In this document: piece by piece, positions 35,757 through 45,576 of the stretch | Numbering within the stretch: the first letter of the stretch is position 1 | Layout of the letters: each line of letters opens with the position of its first letter | Assembly: GCA_017437145.1 (NCBI GenBank) | Contig: JAFSBT010000004.1 | Span: forward strand, 85,018 to 149,017 | Direction of reading: 5' to 3' | DNA length: 64,000 nucleotides | Source of the DNA: Clostridia bacterium | GTDB lineage: Bacteria; Bacillota; Clostridia; TANB77; CAG-508 | Made by a program: the position numbers and the translations under genes | The notes under the pieces: model-generated | What the model was told of the DNA's origin: nothing | The model's database searches: none | Seen by the model: the letters and a program-made list of their open reading frames with translations, nothing else

Positions 35757-37571
35757 ATGATGTTAGCATCATTAAGTACTACTATTATTTTAATGATTAT
35801 TTGCTTTATCATGACTTTAATTTTGTCAACTGTTTTAAGCAAAAAAAATAAAAATCAATTACACAAAATTTTCCTTGCAATTTTTTCACTTTTTATAATT
35901 TGGATATTAGGTTTGCTATTTCAAATCACATTATCAAGCCGATTTGAAATAAACCCTATTTATTTTGATTATTTTATATATATACCAATTTGTTTTATGC
36001 CAGTGTTATTTTTCATGCTATCACTTACATTTGCAAACACAAAATTTAAAATAAAATCACCGGCATTACTATTGTTTATAATCCCTGTTGTATCTTTACT
36101 TTTACTATGGACAAATGATTCTCATCATTTTTTCTATAAAGTATATTCAACAGATATGTCACAAACTGTTTTCGGAGTATATTTTTATGTACACTCTATA
36201 TATACTTATATATTATATTTATTAAGTTTAACTATTTTAGTATCATATTCAATAAAAAATTCGGGGTTCTTTTCAAGACAAGTTATTTTAGTATTTATTG
36301 GAAGCATTTTCCCTATCATCACAAATGCTTTAGGTGTGTTAGGTTTAATTCCAATGACAATATATCTTACACCTATTACATTTGCTATTGCAGTTTTCTT
36401 TTACTCTTTAGCAATTTTTAAATTTAACTTTTTAAGTGCTACTCCAATTGCATTACAAAGAATTGTTGATAGAATGTCTGACTCCTACATAGTTATTAAT
36501 GAAGACAATAATATTATTGATTTCAATCAAACCTTCCTAAAAATGTTTTCTATTCAAGATAAAGATTTAAGAAATAAAAATCTATTTGAAATCGTCAACA
36601 TTTTATCTAAAGGAGATAACTTTTCACAAAAGCTATCTGAAACAATTATTCAGGCAAAACAAAAAAATATTACTATAAAATTAGAAAAACATTTTTCTAG
36701 CTACAATAAATATTTTAATATAGAAGTAACCAGTATTTTTTCAAAAAAAACCTTTCTTGGAACACTTATATTATTAAAAGATATAACTCAACATACAATA
36801 GATATGCAAACAATTAAATCTAATCAAGAAACATTAATCGAACAAGAACGTTTAGCAACACTTGGTCAAATGATTGGAGGTATTGCTCACAACCTAAAAA
36901 CTCCAATAATGTCAATTTCTGGTGCAGCTGAAGGACTATCTGATTTAACTAAAGAATATGATGCTTCTATTGGTGATGAAGAAGTTACTGAAGAAGACCA
37001 TCATCAAATTGTCCACGAAATGGATGAATGGATTGATAAAATTAAAACTCATTTATCTTATATGTCAGATGTTATAACAGCAGTTAAAGGTCAAGCAGTA
37101 ACATTTTCAGATAACTCTAAAAATAGTTTTACTGCAAAGGATTTAGTAAAACACGTAGATATTTTAATGCGCCACGAGCTTAAGCATTCAATTATTAACT
37201 TAAATACTTTTGTAAGAGTTGACGATTCAATTGAATTTACAGGAAATATTAACAGTTTAGTACAAGTTGTTAATAATATAATTTCAAATGCAATTCAAGC
37301 TTATAATGGAAAACCAAATGAGAATATAGATTTATATTTATATCAAGAAGATAATAAATTAATAATAAAAATACAAGATTATGCTGGTGGATTACCAGAT
37401 AAAGTTAAAAATAAATTATTTAAAGAAATGATAACAACTAAAGGAAAAAACGGAACAGGTTTAGGATTATTTATGTCTTATTCAAACATTAAAGCACATT
37501 TTAATGGAAACATGAGATTCGAAACAACAAAAGGAGAAGGAACATCGTTTTATATAGAGATTCCTGAGTAA
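35757..37571 (+). CDS. Sensor histidine kinase with seven-helix N-terminal region and PAS domain
   Basis: 604 residues. About seven membrane segments fill residues 5-225, as in HisKA_7TM kinases. A PAS domain follows (about 235-345; DSYIVINEDNNIIDFNQTFLKMF). The H-box is GGIAHNLKTPIMSISGAAEG with its phosphorylatable His, and the ATPase domain has NNIISNAIQAY (N box), DYAGGLP and GTGLGLFM (G boxes). AAAGGAGG precedes the start and the NRPS stop is only 10 bases away, so they are cotranscribed. Ligand unknown; it might sense the NRPS product, which is inference. No response regulator is adjacent; an HD-GYP regulator lies at 41724. Confidence 0.9.
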   Translation: MMLASLSTTIILMIICFIMTLILSTVLSKKNKNQLHKIFLAIFSLFIIWILGLLFQITLSSRFEINPIYFDYFIYIPICFMPVLFFMLSLTFANTKFKIKSPALLLFIIPVVSLLLLWTNDSHHFFYKVYSTDMSQTVFGVYFYVHSIYTYILYLLSLTILVSYSIKNSGFFSRQVILVFIGSIFPIITNALGVLGLIPMTIYLTPITFAIAVFFYSLAIFKFNFLSATPIALQRIVDRMSDSYIVINEDNNIIDFNQTFLKMFSIQDKDLRNKNLFEIVNILSKGDNFSQKLSETIIQAKQKNITIKLEKHFSSYNKYFNIEVTSIFSKKTFLGTLILLKDITQHTIDMQTIKSNQETLIEQERLATLGQMIGGIAHNLKTPIMSISGAAEGLSDLTKEYDASIGDEEVTEEDHHQIVHEMDEWIDKIKTHLSYMSDVITAVKGQAVTFSDNSKNSFTAKDLVKHVDILMRHELKHSIINLNTFVRVDDSIEFTGNINSLVQVVNNIISNAIQAYNGKPNENIDLYLYQEDNKLIIKIQDYAGGLPDKVKNKLFKEMITTKGKNGTGLGLFMSYSNIKAHFNGNMRFETTKGEGTSFYIEIPE

Positions 37572-37600
37572 ACAAAATTTATATTGTCAATTCTTTGAAG

Positions 37601-37654
37601 TGCGGACGAACACAGTTCGCCCCTACAAAAAAAACACCCTTAAGGGTGTTTTTT
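37601..37654. terminator. Dispersed repeat copy 4 followed by a bidirectional terminator
   Basis: 37601-37627 has TGCGGACGAACACAGTTCGC then CCCTACA (GCGGACGAA...TTCGC variant). It abuts AAAAACACCCTTAAGGGTGTTTTT at 37630-37653, which serves both the kinase and the convergent coupling-protein gene. Confidence 0.8.
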
Positions 37655-37655
37655 A

Positions 37656-39149
37656 TTAATCCTCGTCCAATGCTCCGAAAAGCTCATCAAATTTTGCTTC
37701 TAATTCTTTTTGAATATCATATGTTGAATCTTCATCATTATCTATAGAATTGTTTTTATTGTTTTCAACTGGTTTAGTTTTATTATCATCTACATCATCA
37801 AATAAATCATCTAATGAGTCTAATGAATCTATTGAAGGTTCATCTTTTGATTTATCACTTTCTTCTACATAAGGATTATATGGATTATATTTTCTCCAAG
37901 TTCCTCTATCTATTGGATCTATATCATTATGGCTAGTTGCATATTGTTTAACAAGTTTTCCTGTATTATAGTTAAAGTAATAATATTTTTGTGCTTTTAT
38001 AGGTTTTATTCCTTTTTCAAGAATAATACACATATCATTATCTAATCTACGAAGCTCATCAGGTGTCATTAATGCTCTTGCCATTACTGTATCTGATTTA
38101 TTAAATCCTTGTTTCCACATGTGTTTATCTTTATTAGTGGTCCAACTATCTCTTCCAATTGTTTTTTCTCCCATTTCTTTAGAGAAATATTCTACTGTTT
38201 TTTGAGAGTTACTTCCTAAGAATATTGTGGTATCACAGTTACCAATAATTGTTTCATATGATTTTTCATAAACAGCTTCCAATTGGTCTAAGTTTTGTAA
38301 TATAACACTAAAGGAAATTTTTCTACTTCTTGATGTTGATATCTTTTTATCAAAATCAGGTATTTTACCAATGTTTGCAAACTCATCTAATATAAAGTAT
38401 GTAGGTTGAGGTAATGCTCCTCCACTTTTATCAGCAAAATCGTATAAATGTTGAATCATTTGTGAGAAGAATATTGTAAGTATAAAATCATATGCTGTAT
38501 GTGTATCTGATGAAATTACATATACAGCTGTTTTCTTTCTTCCTATATCTTCAAAATTTATTGTGTTTGTTGATGTTAAATTTGCAATTTTACTTGAATC
38601 AAATTTACCTAATTTTGATTGAAGTGATGAAAGAATAGAACCATACGTTTTTTCTGGTGCTATTTCTATAGATTTATAGAACATTCTAGCTGGATGGTCA
38701 TATGGTAATTGATTCATAAGCTCTGTAAGTAAATTTCCTCCACCATTATTATTAGCTGCTCTTACAAGCTCTGCACAACTCGCCAAACTTTGTTCTTCTT
38801 CTGGTCTTGTTGCTAATAAATAATAAATTAAAGCTTTTAATAGCATTTCTGCCATGTCATCCCAATATGGGTCTGCTGTTGAACCTGCTTTATCATCTTT
38901 TTGTCCTTTTACAATTGTATTTGCAATAACATCGACATCTATTTCACTTTCAATATGTAATAATGGATTGTATCCATCACTATTTTCAGGATTTACTAAA
39001 TTTAATATTTTTATATCATATCCTTGACTCTTTAAATATCCTGCAGTTTTATCATATAATTCACCTTTAGGGTCTGTAAATACATAAGAACCTAATAATT
39101 GATATGCATTTGGTATAACGTAAGATGCAGATTTACCAGAACCTGAACC
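37656..39149 (-). pseudogene. VirD4-like coupling protein, C-terminal part (frameshifted)
   Basis: The frame is open from the P-loop at 39149 to the stop at 37656, with its first ATG only at 38855. From the N-terminal side it shows SGSGKSASYVIPNAYQL (Walker A), VFTDPKGELYDKT, ILDEFANIGKIPDFDKKIST (Walker B) and VILQNLDQLEAVYE, all typical of VirD4/TraG-type coupling ATPases of clostridial conjugative elements. The C-terminal 80 residues are Asp/Glu/Asn-rich. One extra base near 39150 (coding strand GTAGGACGGTTCAGG) puts it out of frame with the N-terminal part at 39133-39624; removing one base restores GGSGSGKS or GRSGSGKS. The fused protein would be about 655 residues. Confidence 0.8.
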
Positions 39150-39624
39150 GTCCTACTACCATAACATTTACGTTTCCTCGTTTATCTACAGGCAAATAAT
39201 GTTTTTCAGCTAATAAAATTCCTTTGTTTGGACTTAAAACTTTATATTTTTCTTTATTAGTACTCCAATCACTTGAACCATGTTCAATATCTGTGTACTC
39301 ATTTCTAGGCATTGATTTTAGCATTCCATATATACCTAAAACTAATACTCCAAAAGTACACCATCCCATACATTTACCGTAAGTTGCTATATATTTTGGT
39401 CTAAATACTTTTCCCATATTACTTCCTATTGTACCAAACTTTGTAAATAATATGCTAAAAAAGTTATTAGAATCAAAAGTACCGCTAGCTGTAGATTCCA
39501 AACTTTCTACTAAACTAACGGCAATAGGTGCCATTAGTAATATTCCGAGTGCAATCCACACTACGGCCATTACTACAAACACCATTTTACTCTTTTTAAT
39601 TGTATTTCTAATTTTATATCCCAT
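39133..39624 (-). pseudogene. VirD4-like coupling protein, N-terminal part (frameshifted)
   Basis: 163 residues before the frameshift. Two membrane helices (about 13-35 and 75-103) are followed by the start of the nucleotide-binding domain (KHYLPVDKRGNVNVMVVG), after which the frame is lost within the Walker A motif. AAAGGTGATTTT precedes the ATG. The membrane-anchored N terminus is as in VirD4/TraG. No relaxase or other transfer gene is beside it, other than the two small unknown genes upstream. Confidence 0.8.
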
Positions 39625-39646
39625 AAAATCACCTTTTCTTTAGTAA

Positions 39647-39877
39647 TTATCTATCGCCTATTTCATTATCTTGTTGCAATGTTACAGTTTTTCCAGTTAA
39701 TTTATTATAAGTTTCTGCCCATTTTTCCATTAAACGTTTTATTGATAAATACCATCCCCTACCTGATAAATTTTTTTGCACTGCTCCGTCTTGTTCTAGT
39801 TCTCTTGTTTTTGGTAATTTTTTTCTAAATCCATTCATTGTTATTTTTGTATTTGCTCCTGGAAATAAGTTCTCCAT
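39647..39877 (-). CDS. Small hypothetical protein
   Basis: 76 residues, basic, beginning MENLFPGANTKIT. The start resembles that of the upstream gene (MENSLQGKHFSIT). GGAGGATGT precedes the ATG. It is 12 bases after that gene and 22 before the coupling-protein gene, so the three form an operon. Function unknown. Confidence 0.6.
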   Translation of the reverse strand: MENLFPGANTKITMNGFRKKLPKTRELEQDGAVQKNLSGRGWYLSIKRLMEKWAETYNKLTGKTVTLQQDNEIGDR

Positions 39878-39889
39878 TTTACATCCTCC

Positions 39890-40456
39890 TTAATTTTCTA
39901 TTACAGGATTTCCTCCTACTATCTCGACTTCTTTGTCATTATTTTCTCTTATTTCAAATGCAAAATAACTTTTATAAGGTTTTAATTTGCATTTTCCTTT
40001 TACTTCATTTGTTTTTTCATCCATATACAATATTGGCTTTATTTCTTCTGTAGTTTCTGGGTCAATTATAGTAATTGGCCTTTTTAAATTTGGCGTATAT
40101 GTAAATTCTTTATATTCCATCTCTTGCTCTGAATATAATGTTTTAAATTTAAATGGCATTGGTTTTTTTGAGATTGTAATTTTATTTTCGTCTAAAACAC
40201 CATTATTTATTACAACTTTTTCTTTTGCAAAAGATAATATTACTAGTTTACTTCCATCTGGGTCTGGTTCATTCACGTAAAAAGTTTTCTTTTTCTTTTC
40301 GCCAACCATTTCCTCAGTATATTCTAGCCTTTCAATAGTGAATTTGGGTGCAAAACTCAAGTATTCCTTTTCCGTTTTGTTTACTTGATATATTACTGTA
40401 CTAACATTTTGTGGATCAGTTATACTAAAGTGTTTCCCCTGTAAGCTATTTTCCAT
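39890..40456 (-). CDS. Hypothetical protein of the coupling-protein operon
   Basis: 188 residues, no membrane segment, beta-rich in appearance. Charged stretches alternate with hydrophobic strands (KKTFYVNEPDPDGSKLVILSF in parts). AGGTGC precedes the ATG. First gene of the operon with the VirD4-like gene. No family recognised; a cytoplasmic partner of the ATPase is possible. Confidence 0.6.
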   Translation of the reverse strand: MENSLQGKHFSITDPQNVSTVIYQVNKTEKEYLSFAPKFTIERLEYTEEMVGEKKKKTFYVNEPDPDGSKLVILSFAKEKVVINNGVLDENKITISKKPMPFKFKTLYSEQEMEYKEFTYTPNLKRPITIIDPETTEEIKPILYMDEKTNEVKGKCKLKPYKSYFAFEIRENNDKEVEIVGGNPVIEN

Positions 40457-40604
40457 CTAAAGCACCTCTCTTTTTTCAAATATTAATGCTCTTTATCTTA
40501 TGTATATTATTACTCTAATATTATACACCATAAAGGCTGATTCTGTCAACGGATTTTCCGGATTATGTTTACTTTTTTGTATTTTACATTAATCATATTC
40601 TTTT

Positions 40605-40632
40605 TGGGCGGACACAGGGCCCGTCCCTACAT
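40605..40632. repeat. Dispersed repeat, copy 5
   Basis: GGGCGGACACAGGGCCCGTC then CCTACA, same centre as the copy at 18396. Confidence 0.8.
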
Positions 40633-40647
40633 TTTAATATTTCTGTT

Positions 40648-41553
40648 TTATTTATCATTTCTTGGGTTGAATTGAGAAATATTTTTCAATTTTTCAAACA
40701 ATTCTTTTTCTTCCTCTGTTAATTTTTTAGGTACTACTGTTTTTATTTCTGCAATTAAATCTCCTCTACTACCTTGTCCATCTTTATATCCTTTTTGTGC
40801 AATTTTTACTCTTTCTCCACTTTGAATACCTGGTGGAACATATACTGCAACAGTATCATCTATTGTGTCAATATTAACTCTTTTTCCTAATGCCGCTTCC
40901 CATGGTGATAAATATAAATCTGTTTCTAAATTATTTCCATCTAATCTGAATTTACTACTATTTTTTATATTTATTTTTATGAATAAGTCTCCGTTTTTTC
41001 CACCATTTTGACCTTTTTTTCCTTGTCCTAGTAGTCTTATTTTCTCTCCGCTTCTAATTCCTGCTGGCACTTTTACTGCAAAAGTTTTTAAAATTCCATC
41101 TACTGCTTTTAATGAAATCCTTTTGTCTACTCCGTAGAAGGCATCTTCTAATCCAATTTCTATTTCTGTTTCAACATTTTCGCCTCTAATAGGATTTTTC
41201 TTTTTAACATTTATATTGCTATCATTTTCTTTTCTTTGTTCATCTTCACCAAAAAACATAGTAAAAAACTCACTGAAAGCTGAACCTTTTTCTCTTTTAC
41301 TAACTTCATATGCTATTTTTCTTTTACCTACATGAGATATCCACATTCTATCATATTTCCTTTTGCTTTGTGCAGAGGATAATACTTTATATGCTTCGTT
41401 TATATCTTTAAATCTATCTTCATATTGGTCATTTCCATTATTAACATCTGGGTGATATTTTTTTGCTTGTTCTCTAAATGCTAATTTCACTTGTTCTGGA
41501 GTTACTTTATTAGTATCTAAACCTAATATTTTATAATAATCTTTAAATATCAT
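40648..41553 (-). CDS. DnaJ-type co-chaperone without zinc finger (CbpA-like)
   Basis: About 301 residues. The J domain has KDYYKILGL and the HPD motif in KKYHPDVNNG. After a Lys/Glu-rich linker come two DnaJ C-terminal domains (DAFYGVDKRISL and PGIQSGERVKI). The CxxCxGxG zinc modules are absent, as in CbpA. The ATG at 41553 follows GGAGGATGTTGAA; the frame is open 19 codons further upstream without a good start. It stimulates DnaK and helps hold unfolded proteins. Confidence 0.9.
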   Translation of the reverse strand: MIFKDYYKILGLDTNKVTPEQVKLAFREQAKKYHPDVNNGNDQYEDRFKDINEAYKVLSSAQSKRKYDRMWISHVGKRKIAYEVSKREKGSAFSEFFTMFFGEDEQRKENDSNINVKKKNPIRGENVETEIEIGLEDAFYGVDKRISLKAVDGILKTFAVKVPAGIRSGEKIRLLGQGKKGQNGGKNGDLFIKINIKNSSKFRLDGNNLETDLYLSPWEAALGKRVNIDTIDDTVAVYVPPGIQSGERVKIAQKGYKDGQGSRGDLIAEIKTVVPKKLTEEEKELFEKLKNISQFNPRNDK

Positions 41554-41723
41554 TTCAACATCCTCCAATAAGATTAAATAAACTATCTTTGGTACCTTAT
41601 CAGGGAACATTATAACACAGAAAACGCTCGCACTGCAACTTTTTTCGTTTTTTTATTGCATTTTTTTTATTTTATTATTATAATGCCTTTAGAAATTAGT
41701 AATTATAGAAAGGATTGATTATT

Positions 41724-42776
41724 ATGCGTAAACATGCAGTATCAAATAATAATCAACAATATAAAATAATAGGTGTAGACGATGAATACGGAATCATAGA
41801 TTCTTTAAAGGTATTTTTAAATAAATCTGGTTATTATTTCGTAGGTGTTACAGACCCTGTTGAAGCTATTGAAAGAGTTAAAAATGAACATTTTGATTTA
41901 ATGCTTTTAGATTTTATCATGACTCCTTTACATGGCGACCAAGTTGTTGAAGAAATTCGTAAATTTAATAAAGATTTATATATTTTATTATTAACAGGTC
42001 ACAAAGACTTAGCTCCACCATTAGAAACAATTAGAAGATTAGATATTCAAGGGTATTGTGAAAAAAGCGATAAATTCGACCAACTTCTTTTATTAATAGA
42101 ATCTGGAATAAAAGCAATTTCTCAAATGAAAACTATCAAAGATATGAACGTTGAACTTGCAGATACATATAAAAAATTAGAGGATGCTTATTTAGGAAGT
42201 ATCGAAGCTTTAAGATATACTGTTGAAGCAAAAGACAGTTATACAAGAGGACATTCTGATAGAGTTTCTGAATATTCTGTTTTAATTGGTAAAGATTTAA
42301 ATATATCAGATGAAGATTTAAATACTTTGAAATTAGGTGGGCTATTCCACGATATAGGAAAAATAGGTGTCCCTGACCACATTTTATTAAAAGATACTAG
42401 ATTAACTGATGACGAATATTCTGAAATAAAAAATCACCCTGCCATAGGCGCCCATATATTATCTGGCGCAACTATATTTAATGATATTGTTCCTATCGTA
42501 AAACACCACCACGAAAAATTTGATGGCAATGGATATCCTGGGAAACTTAAAGGAGAAGAAATTCCTTATTTAGCAAGAATTGCTTCAGTTGCGGACGCTT
42601 TTGATGCAATGACTTCAAGAAGAAATTACCGTGATGCTCTTAATGTGGATTTTGTAAAAAATGAATTCAAAAATAATGCAGGAACTCAATTCGACCCTGA
42701 AATAACAAATGCGTTTTTAAATATTTTAGAAAATAATTATGAGGAAATATTAGAAATTCAAGAGAAATATAAATAA
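41724..42776 (+). CDS. Response regulator with HD-GYP c-di-GMP phosphodiesterase domain
   Basis: About 350 residues. The receiver domain has the acidic pair in IGVDDEYG, the phospho-acceptor Asp in LMLLDFIMTP and the conserved Thr/Lys positions (LLLTGHKD, YCEKSDKF). A short coiled linker leads to the HD-GYP domain: LFHDIGKIGVPDHIL, HHHEKFDGNGYPGKLKG and DAFDAMTSRRNY, the metal-binding and GYP motifs of c-di-GMP phosphodiesterases. ATG at 41724 follows AAAGGATTG. It may take phosphate from the 7TM kinase 4 kb upstream; only the coupling-protein operon and dnaJ, both on the other strand, lie between. Confidence 0.93.
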   Translation: MRKHAVSNNNQQYKIIGVDDEYGIIDSLKVFLNKSGYYFVGVTDPVEAIERVKNEHFDLMLLDFIMTPLHGDQVVEEIRKFNKDLYILLLTGHKDLAPPLETIRRLDIQGYCEKSDKFDQLLLLIESGIKAISQMKTIKDMNVELADTYKKLEDAYLGSIEALRYTVEAKDSYTRGHSDRVSEYSVLIGKDLNISDEDLNTLKLGGLFHDIGKIGVPDHILLKDTRLTDDEYSEIKNHPAIGAHILSGATIFNDIVPIVKHHHEKFDGNGYPGKLKGEEIPYLARIASVADAFDAMTSRRNYRDALNVDFVKNEFKNNAGTQFDPEITNAFLNILENNYEEILEIQEKYK

Positions 42777-42777
42777 A

Positions 42778-42809
42778 ACAAGGTGACCGAAAGGTCACCT
42801 TGCTTTTTT
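42778..42809. terminator. Bidirectional terminator
   Basis: CAAGGTGACCGAAAGGTCACCTTG hairpin flanked by A and T runs between two convergent genes. Confidence 0.9.
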
Positions 42810-44389
42810 TATTCCATATTTAAATACTCATTATAAGTACATTGTCTATCTATTACTTTATCTTTTCTTATATCTATAATTCTATCAGCAACTGTTTGAA
42901 CTAACTGATGGTCATGTGATGTAAAGAGCATATTTCCTTTAAATTTTTTCATTCCTTCATTTAGTGCTGTTATACTTTCCATATCCAAATGGTTTGTAGG
43001 TTCATCAAAAATTAAGAAGTTTGCACCTGATAGCATTAATTTGGAAAGAACACATCTAACTTTTTCTCCTCCTGATAGCACTTTTGTTTTCTTCAATGCT
43101 TCATCTCCTGAGAACAACATTCTTCCCAAAAATCCTCTAACATATGTTTCATCAGGATCTTTTGAATATTTTCTAAGCCAATCAACTAGTATTTCTTCAG
43201 TTTCAAATAAATAACTATTATCTTTTGGGAAATAATCATTTGTTATAGTTTTTCCCCATAAAACTTCTCCTTCATCTGGTTCCATTTCTCCAGAAATAAT
43301 TTGGAATAATGTTGTTATTGCTAATTCGTTATCTGATATAACTGCAATTTTATTATCAGCTTTAAAACTGAAAGACACATTATTTAATACTTTTTCTCCA
43401 TTTATTGTTTTTGAAAGATTATTTACTGTTAATATTTCTTTTCCAGGTTCTCTATCTGGTTTAAAATCTATATACGGATATTTTCTATTTGATGCTTTAA
43501 TTTCTTCTAATTCAATTTTTTCCAAAGATTTTTTTCTTGATGTTGCTTGTTTAGATTTTGATGCATTAGCACTAAATCTTGCAATAAATTCTTGTAATTC
43601 TTTAATTTTTTCTTCTTTCTTTTTGTTTGCTTCTCTAGCTTGTTTTAATGCTAACTGACTTGATTCATACCAGAAATCATAATTTCCTGGATATATTTTT
43701 ATTTTTCCAAAATCAACATCTGCAATATGAGTACAAACTTTGTTAAGGAAATATCTGTCATGTGATACTACAATAACTGTATTTTCAAAATCAATTAAGA
43801 AATCTTGTAACCATTCAATACTTTTTATGTCTAAATCATTAGTAGGCTCATCTAGTAATAATACATCAGGATTTCCAAATAAACTTTGAGCAAGTAAAAC
43901 TTTAACTTTTTCTTTTGCTTCTAATTCTTTCATTAATTTATAATGGTCAGCTCCTGGAATTCCTAAATTATTTAAAAGAGTCGCCGCATCTGCTTCTGCA
44001 TTCCAACCATCTAATTCTGCAAATTCTTCTTCTAATTTTGCAGCTTTTAAACCATCTTCCTCAGAAAAATCTGGTTTTGCATAAATTTCCTCTTTTTCTT
44101 TCATAATTTTATACAAAACTTCATTTCCCATTATTACTGTATCCATTACTGTATGTTCTTCATAAGCAAAGTGGTTTTGTTTTAATGTTGATAATCTTTT
44201 TCCTTTTTCAATTGCCACTTCACCTTTACTTGGTTCTATTTCTCCAGATAAAACTTTTAAGAATGTAGATTTACCTGCACCATTTGCTCCTATTAATCCA
44301 TAACAGTTACCTTTTGTAAATTTTATATTTACATCTTCAAATAAAGCTCTTTTTCCAAATCTAACTGTTACTCCTATTGCGTTAATCAT
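42809..44389 (-). CDS. ABC-F family ATPase (YbiT/YkpA type)
   Basis: 526 residues. Two ABC ATPase domains with Walker A GLIGANGAGKSTFLK in the first, Walker B VLLLDEPTNDLD and signature LEAKEK in the first (typical of this subfamily rather than LSGGE). The second has signature LSGGEKVRCVLSKL and Walker B LIFDEPTNHLDMES; its P-loop region (VISDNELAITTLFQII) is degenerate. A Lys/Arg-rich ABC-F linker lies at about residues 240-310 (KKKEEKIKELQEF). ABC-F proteins act on the ribosome. GGAGGAAAAA precedes the start. Confidence 0.9.
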   Translation of the reverse strand: MINAIGVTVRFGKRALFEDVNIKFTKGNCYGLIGANGAGKSTFLKVLSGEIEPSKGEVAIEKGKRLSTLKQNHFAYEEHTVMDTVIMGNEVLYKIMKEKEEIYAKPDFSEEDGLKAAKLEEEFAELDGWNAEADAATLLNNLGIPGADHYKLMKELEAKEKVKVLLAQSLFGNPDVLLLDEPTNDLDIKSIEWLQDFLIDFENTVIVVSHDRYFLNKVCTHIADVDFGKIKIYPGNYDFWYESSQLALKQAREANKKKEEKIKELQEFIARFSANASKSKQATSRKKSLEKIELEEIKASNRKYPYIDFKPDREPGKEILTVNNLSKTINGEKVLNNVSFSFKADNKIAVISDNELAITTLFQIISGEMEPDEGEVLWGKTITNDYFPKDNSYLFETEEILVDWLRKYSKDPDETYVRGFLGRMLFSGDEALKKTKVLSGGEKVRCVLSKLMLSGANFLIFDEPTNHLDMESITALNEGMKKFKGNMLFTSHDHQLVQTVADRIIDIRKDKVIDRQCTYNEYLNME

Positions 44390-44398
44390 TTTTTCCTC

Positions 44399-45346
44399 CT
44401 ATATCATATCTTTTTTTCTAAGTATAAAATATGCTATTAATGAAATACCTGTTGTAATTCCAACTAAAATTAAGAATCCATATGGATTATTTTGGAATGG
44501 AAGTTGAACATTCATTCCCCATATACTAGCTATTAATGTTGGTATTGATAAAACAATTGTTACTGATGTTAAAAATTTCATTACAACATTCAAGTTGTTA
44601 GAAATTATAGATGCATACGTATCCATTGTTCTACTTAAAATATCACTATAAGTTCTACTCATTTCTATAGCCTGTTTATTTTCAATAATAGCATCTTCTA
44701 GTATATCTTCGTCTTCCTCATATAATTTTATAATTTTTCCTCTTAATGTTTTTTCCATGACAATTTCATTTGCTTTAAGTGATGTTGTAATATATACCAA
44801 ACTATTTTCTATACTAGACAAGTTCATTAATTCTTTATTTCTCATTGTTTTTTGTAAACTTGCTATTGTACTTTCCGCTTCTTTATTTATTTTCTTTAAA
44901 TCTGTTAAGAAATATGAAGCATTTAGGAAAAGTACTTGTAAAATAAATCTGGTTTTCTTATATGTAAAAAATCCCTTTATTGCTTGTTTTTCAAAACTAT
45001 CAATTATTCTATTTTTCTTTAATGATACTGTAATAAAGTAATCATCTCTTACTGTAATCATTCCCAAAGGCATTGTTGTATAAACTTTTTCATCTTTACT
45101 TCTTTCTATAACTGGAACATCTATAACGAACAATGTCATGTCATCTTCTATATCAATTCTGGCTTGTTCTTCATAATCCAAAGGGTATCTAATAAAATCT
45201 TCTTCAATATTCAGGCTTGTGCATACTTTCTTTATTTCTTCTTCCGATGGATTTACTAAATTAATCCATGCTCCTTTTTTAAATTCTTTAATTTCTTCAA
45301 ATTTATTTGTTTCTAAATTTGTGTTATAAATACTTAGCACAAGCAT
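44399..45346 (-). CDS. CorA-like divalent metal ion transporter
   Basis: About 315 residues. A large soluble N-terminal domain is followed by two C-terminal membrane helices with the signature IWGMNVQLPF (GMN) in the loop between them, then a short Lys/Asp tail. CorA-family channels import Mg2+ or Co2+. The start is uncertain: the ATG at 45346 sits three bases after GGGG, and a GTG two codons later has better spacing. It lies 10 bases before the ABC-F gene and is probably cotranscribed. Confidence 0.9.
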   Translation of the reverse strand: MLVLSIYNTNLETNKFEEIKEFKKGAWINLVNPSEEEIKKVCTSLNIEEDFIRYPLDYEEQARIDIEDDMTLFVIDVPVIERSKDEKVYTTMPLGMITVRDDYFITVSLKKNRIIDSFEKQAIKGFFTYKKTRFILQVLFLNASYFLTDLKKINKEAESTIASLQKTMRNKELMNLSSIENSLVYITTSLKANEIVMEKTLRGKIIKLYEEDEDILEDAIIENKQAIEMSRTYSDILSRTMDTYASIISNNLNVVMKFLTSVTIVLSIPTLIASIWGMNVQLPFQNNPYGFLILVGITTGISLIAYFILRKKDMI

Positions 45347-45408
45347 CACCCCTTTTTTTCTTTTCAACCCTATTATTTTATTACAAAATAGGCCTAATGT
45401 CAAATATT

Positions 45409-45502
45409 TGAATTTGGATTTTATCGTTTGGTTATTGGATAACTTATGTTCTCTCTCTATAACTTTTTCTTATATTTCCAAATTATAAATTCCAAACTCA
45501 AA
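45409..45502. repeat. Inverted repeat element of GAATTTGG family, copy 1
   Basis: GAATTTGGATTTTATCGTTTG at one end and TTCCAAATTATAAATTCCAA at the other form a long imperfect hairpin. A related element is at 47331-47421. Confidence 0.55.
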
Positions 45503-45576
45503 CTTTCTATATATATTATCTTGAAATAAATTATTTTATATTATAAAATTTCAATATAAAATTTAGGAGGTCCTTT

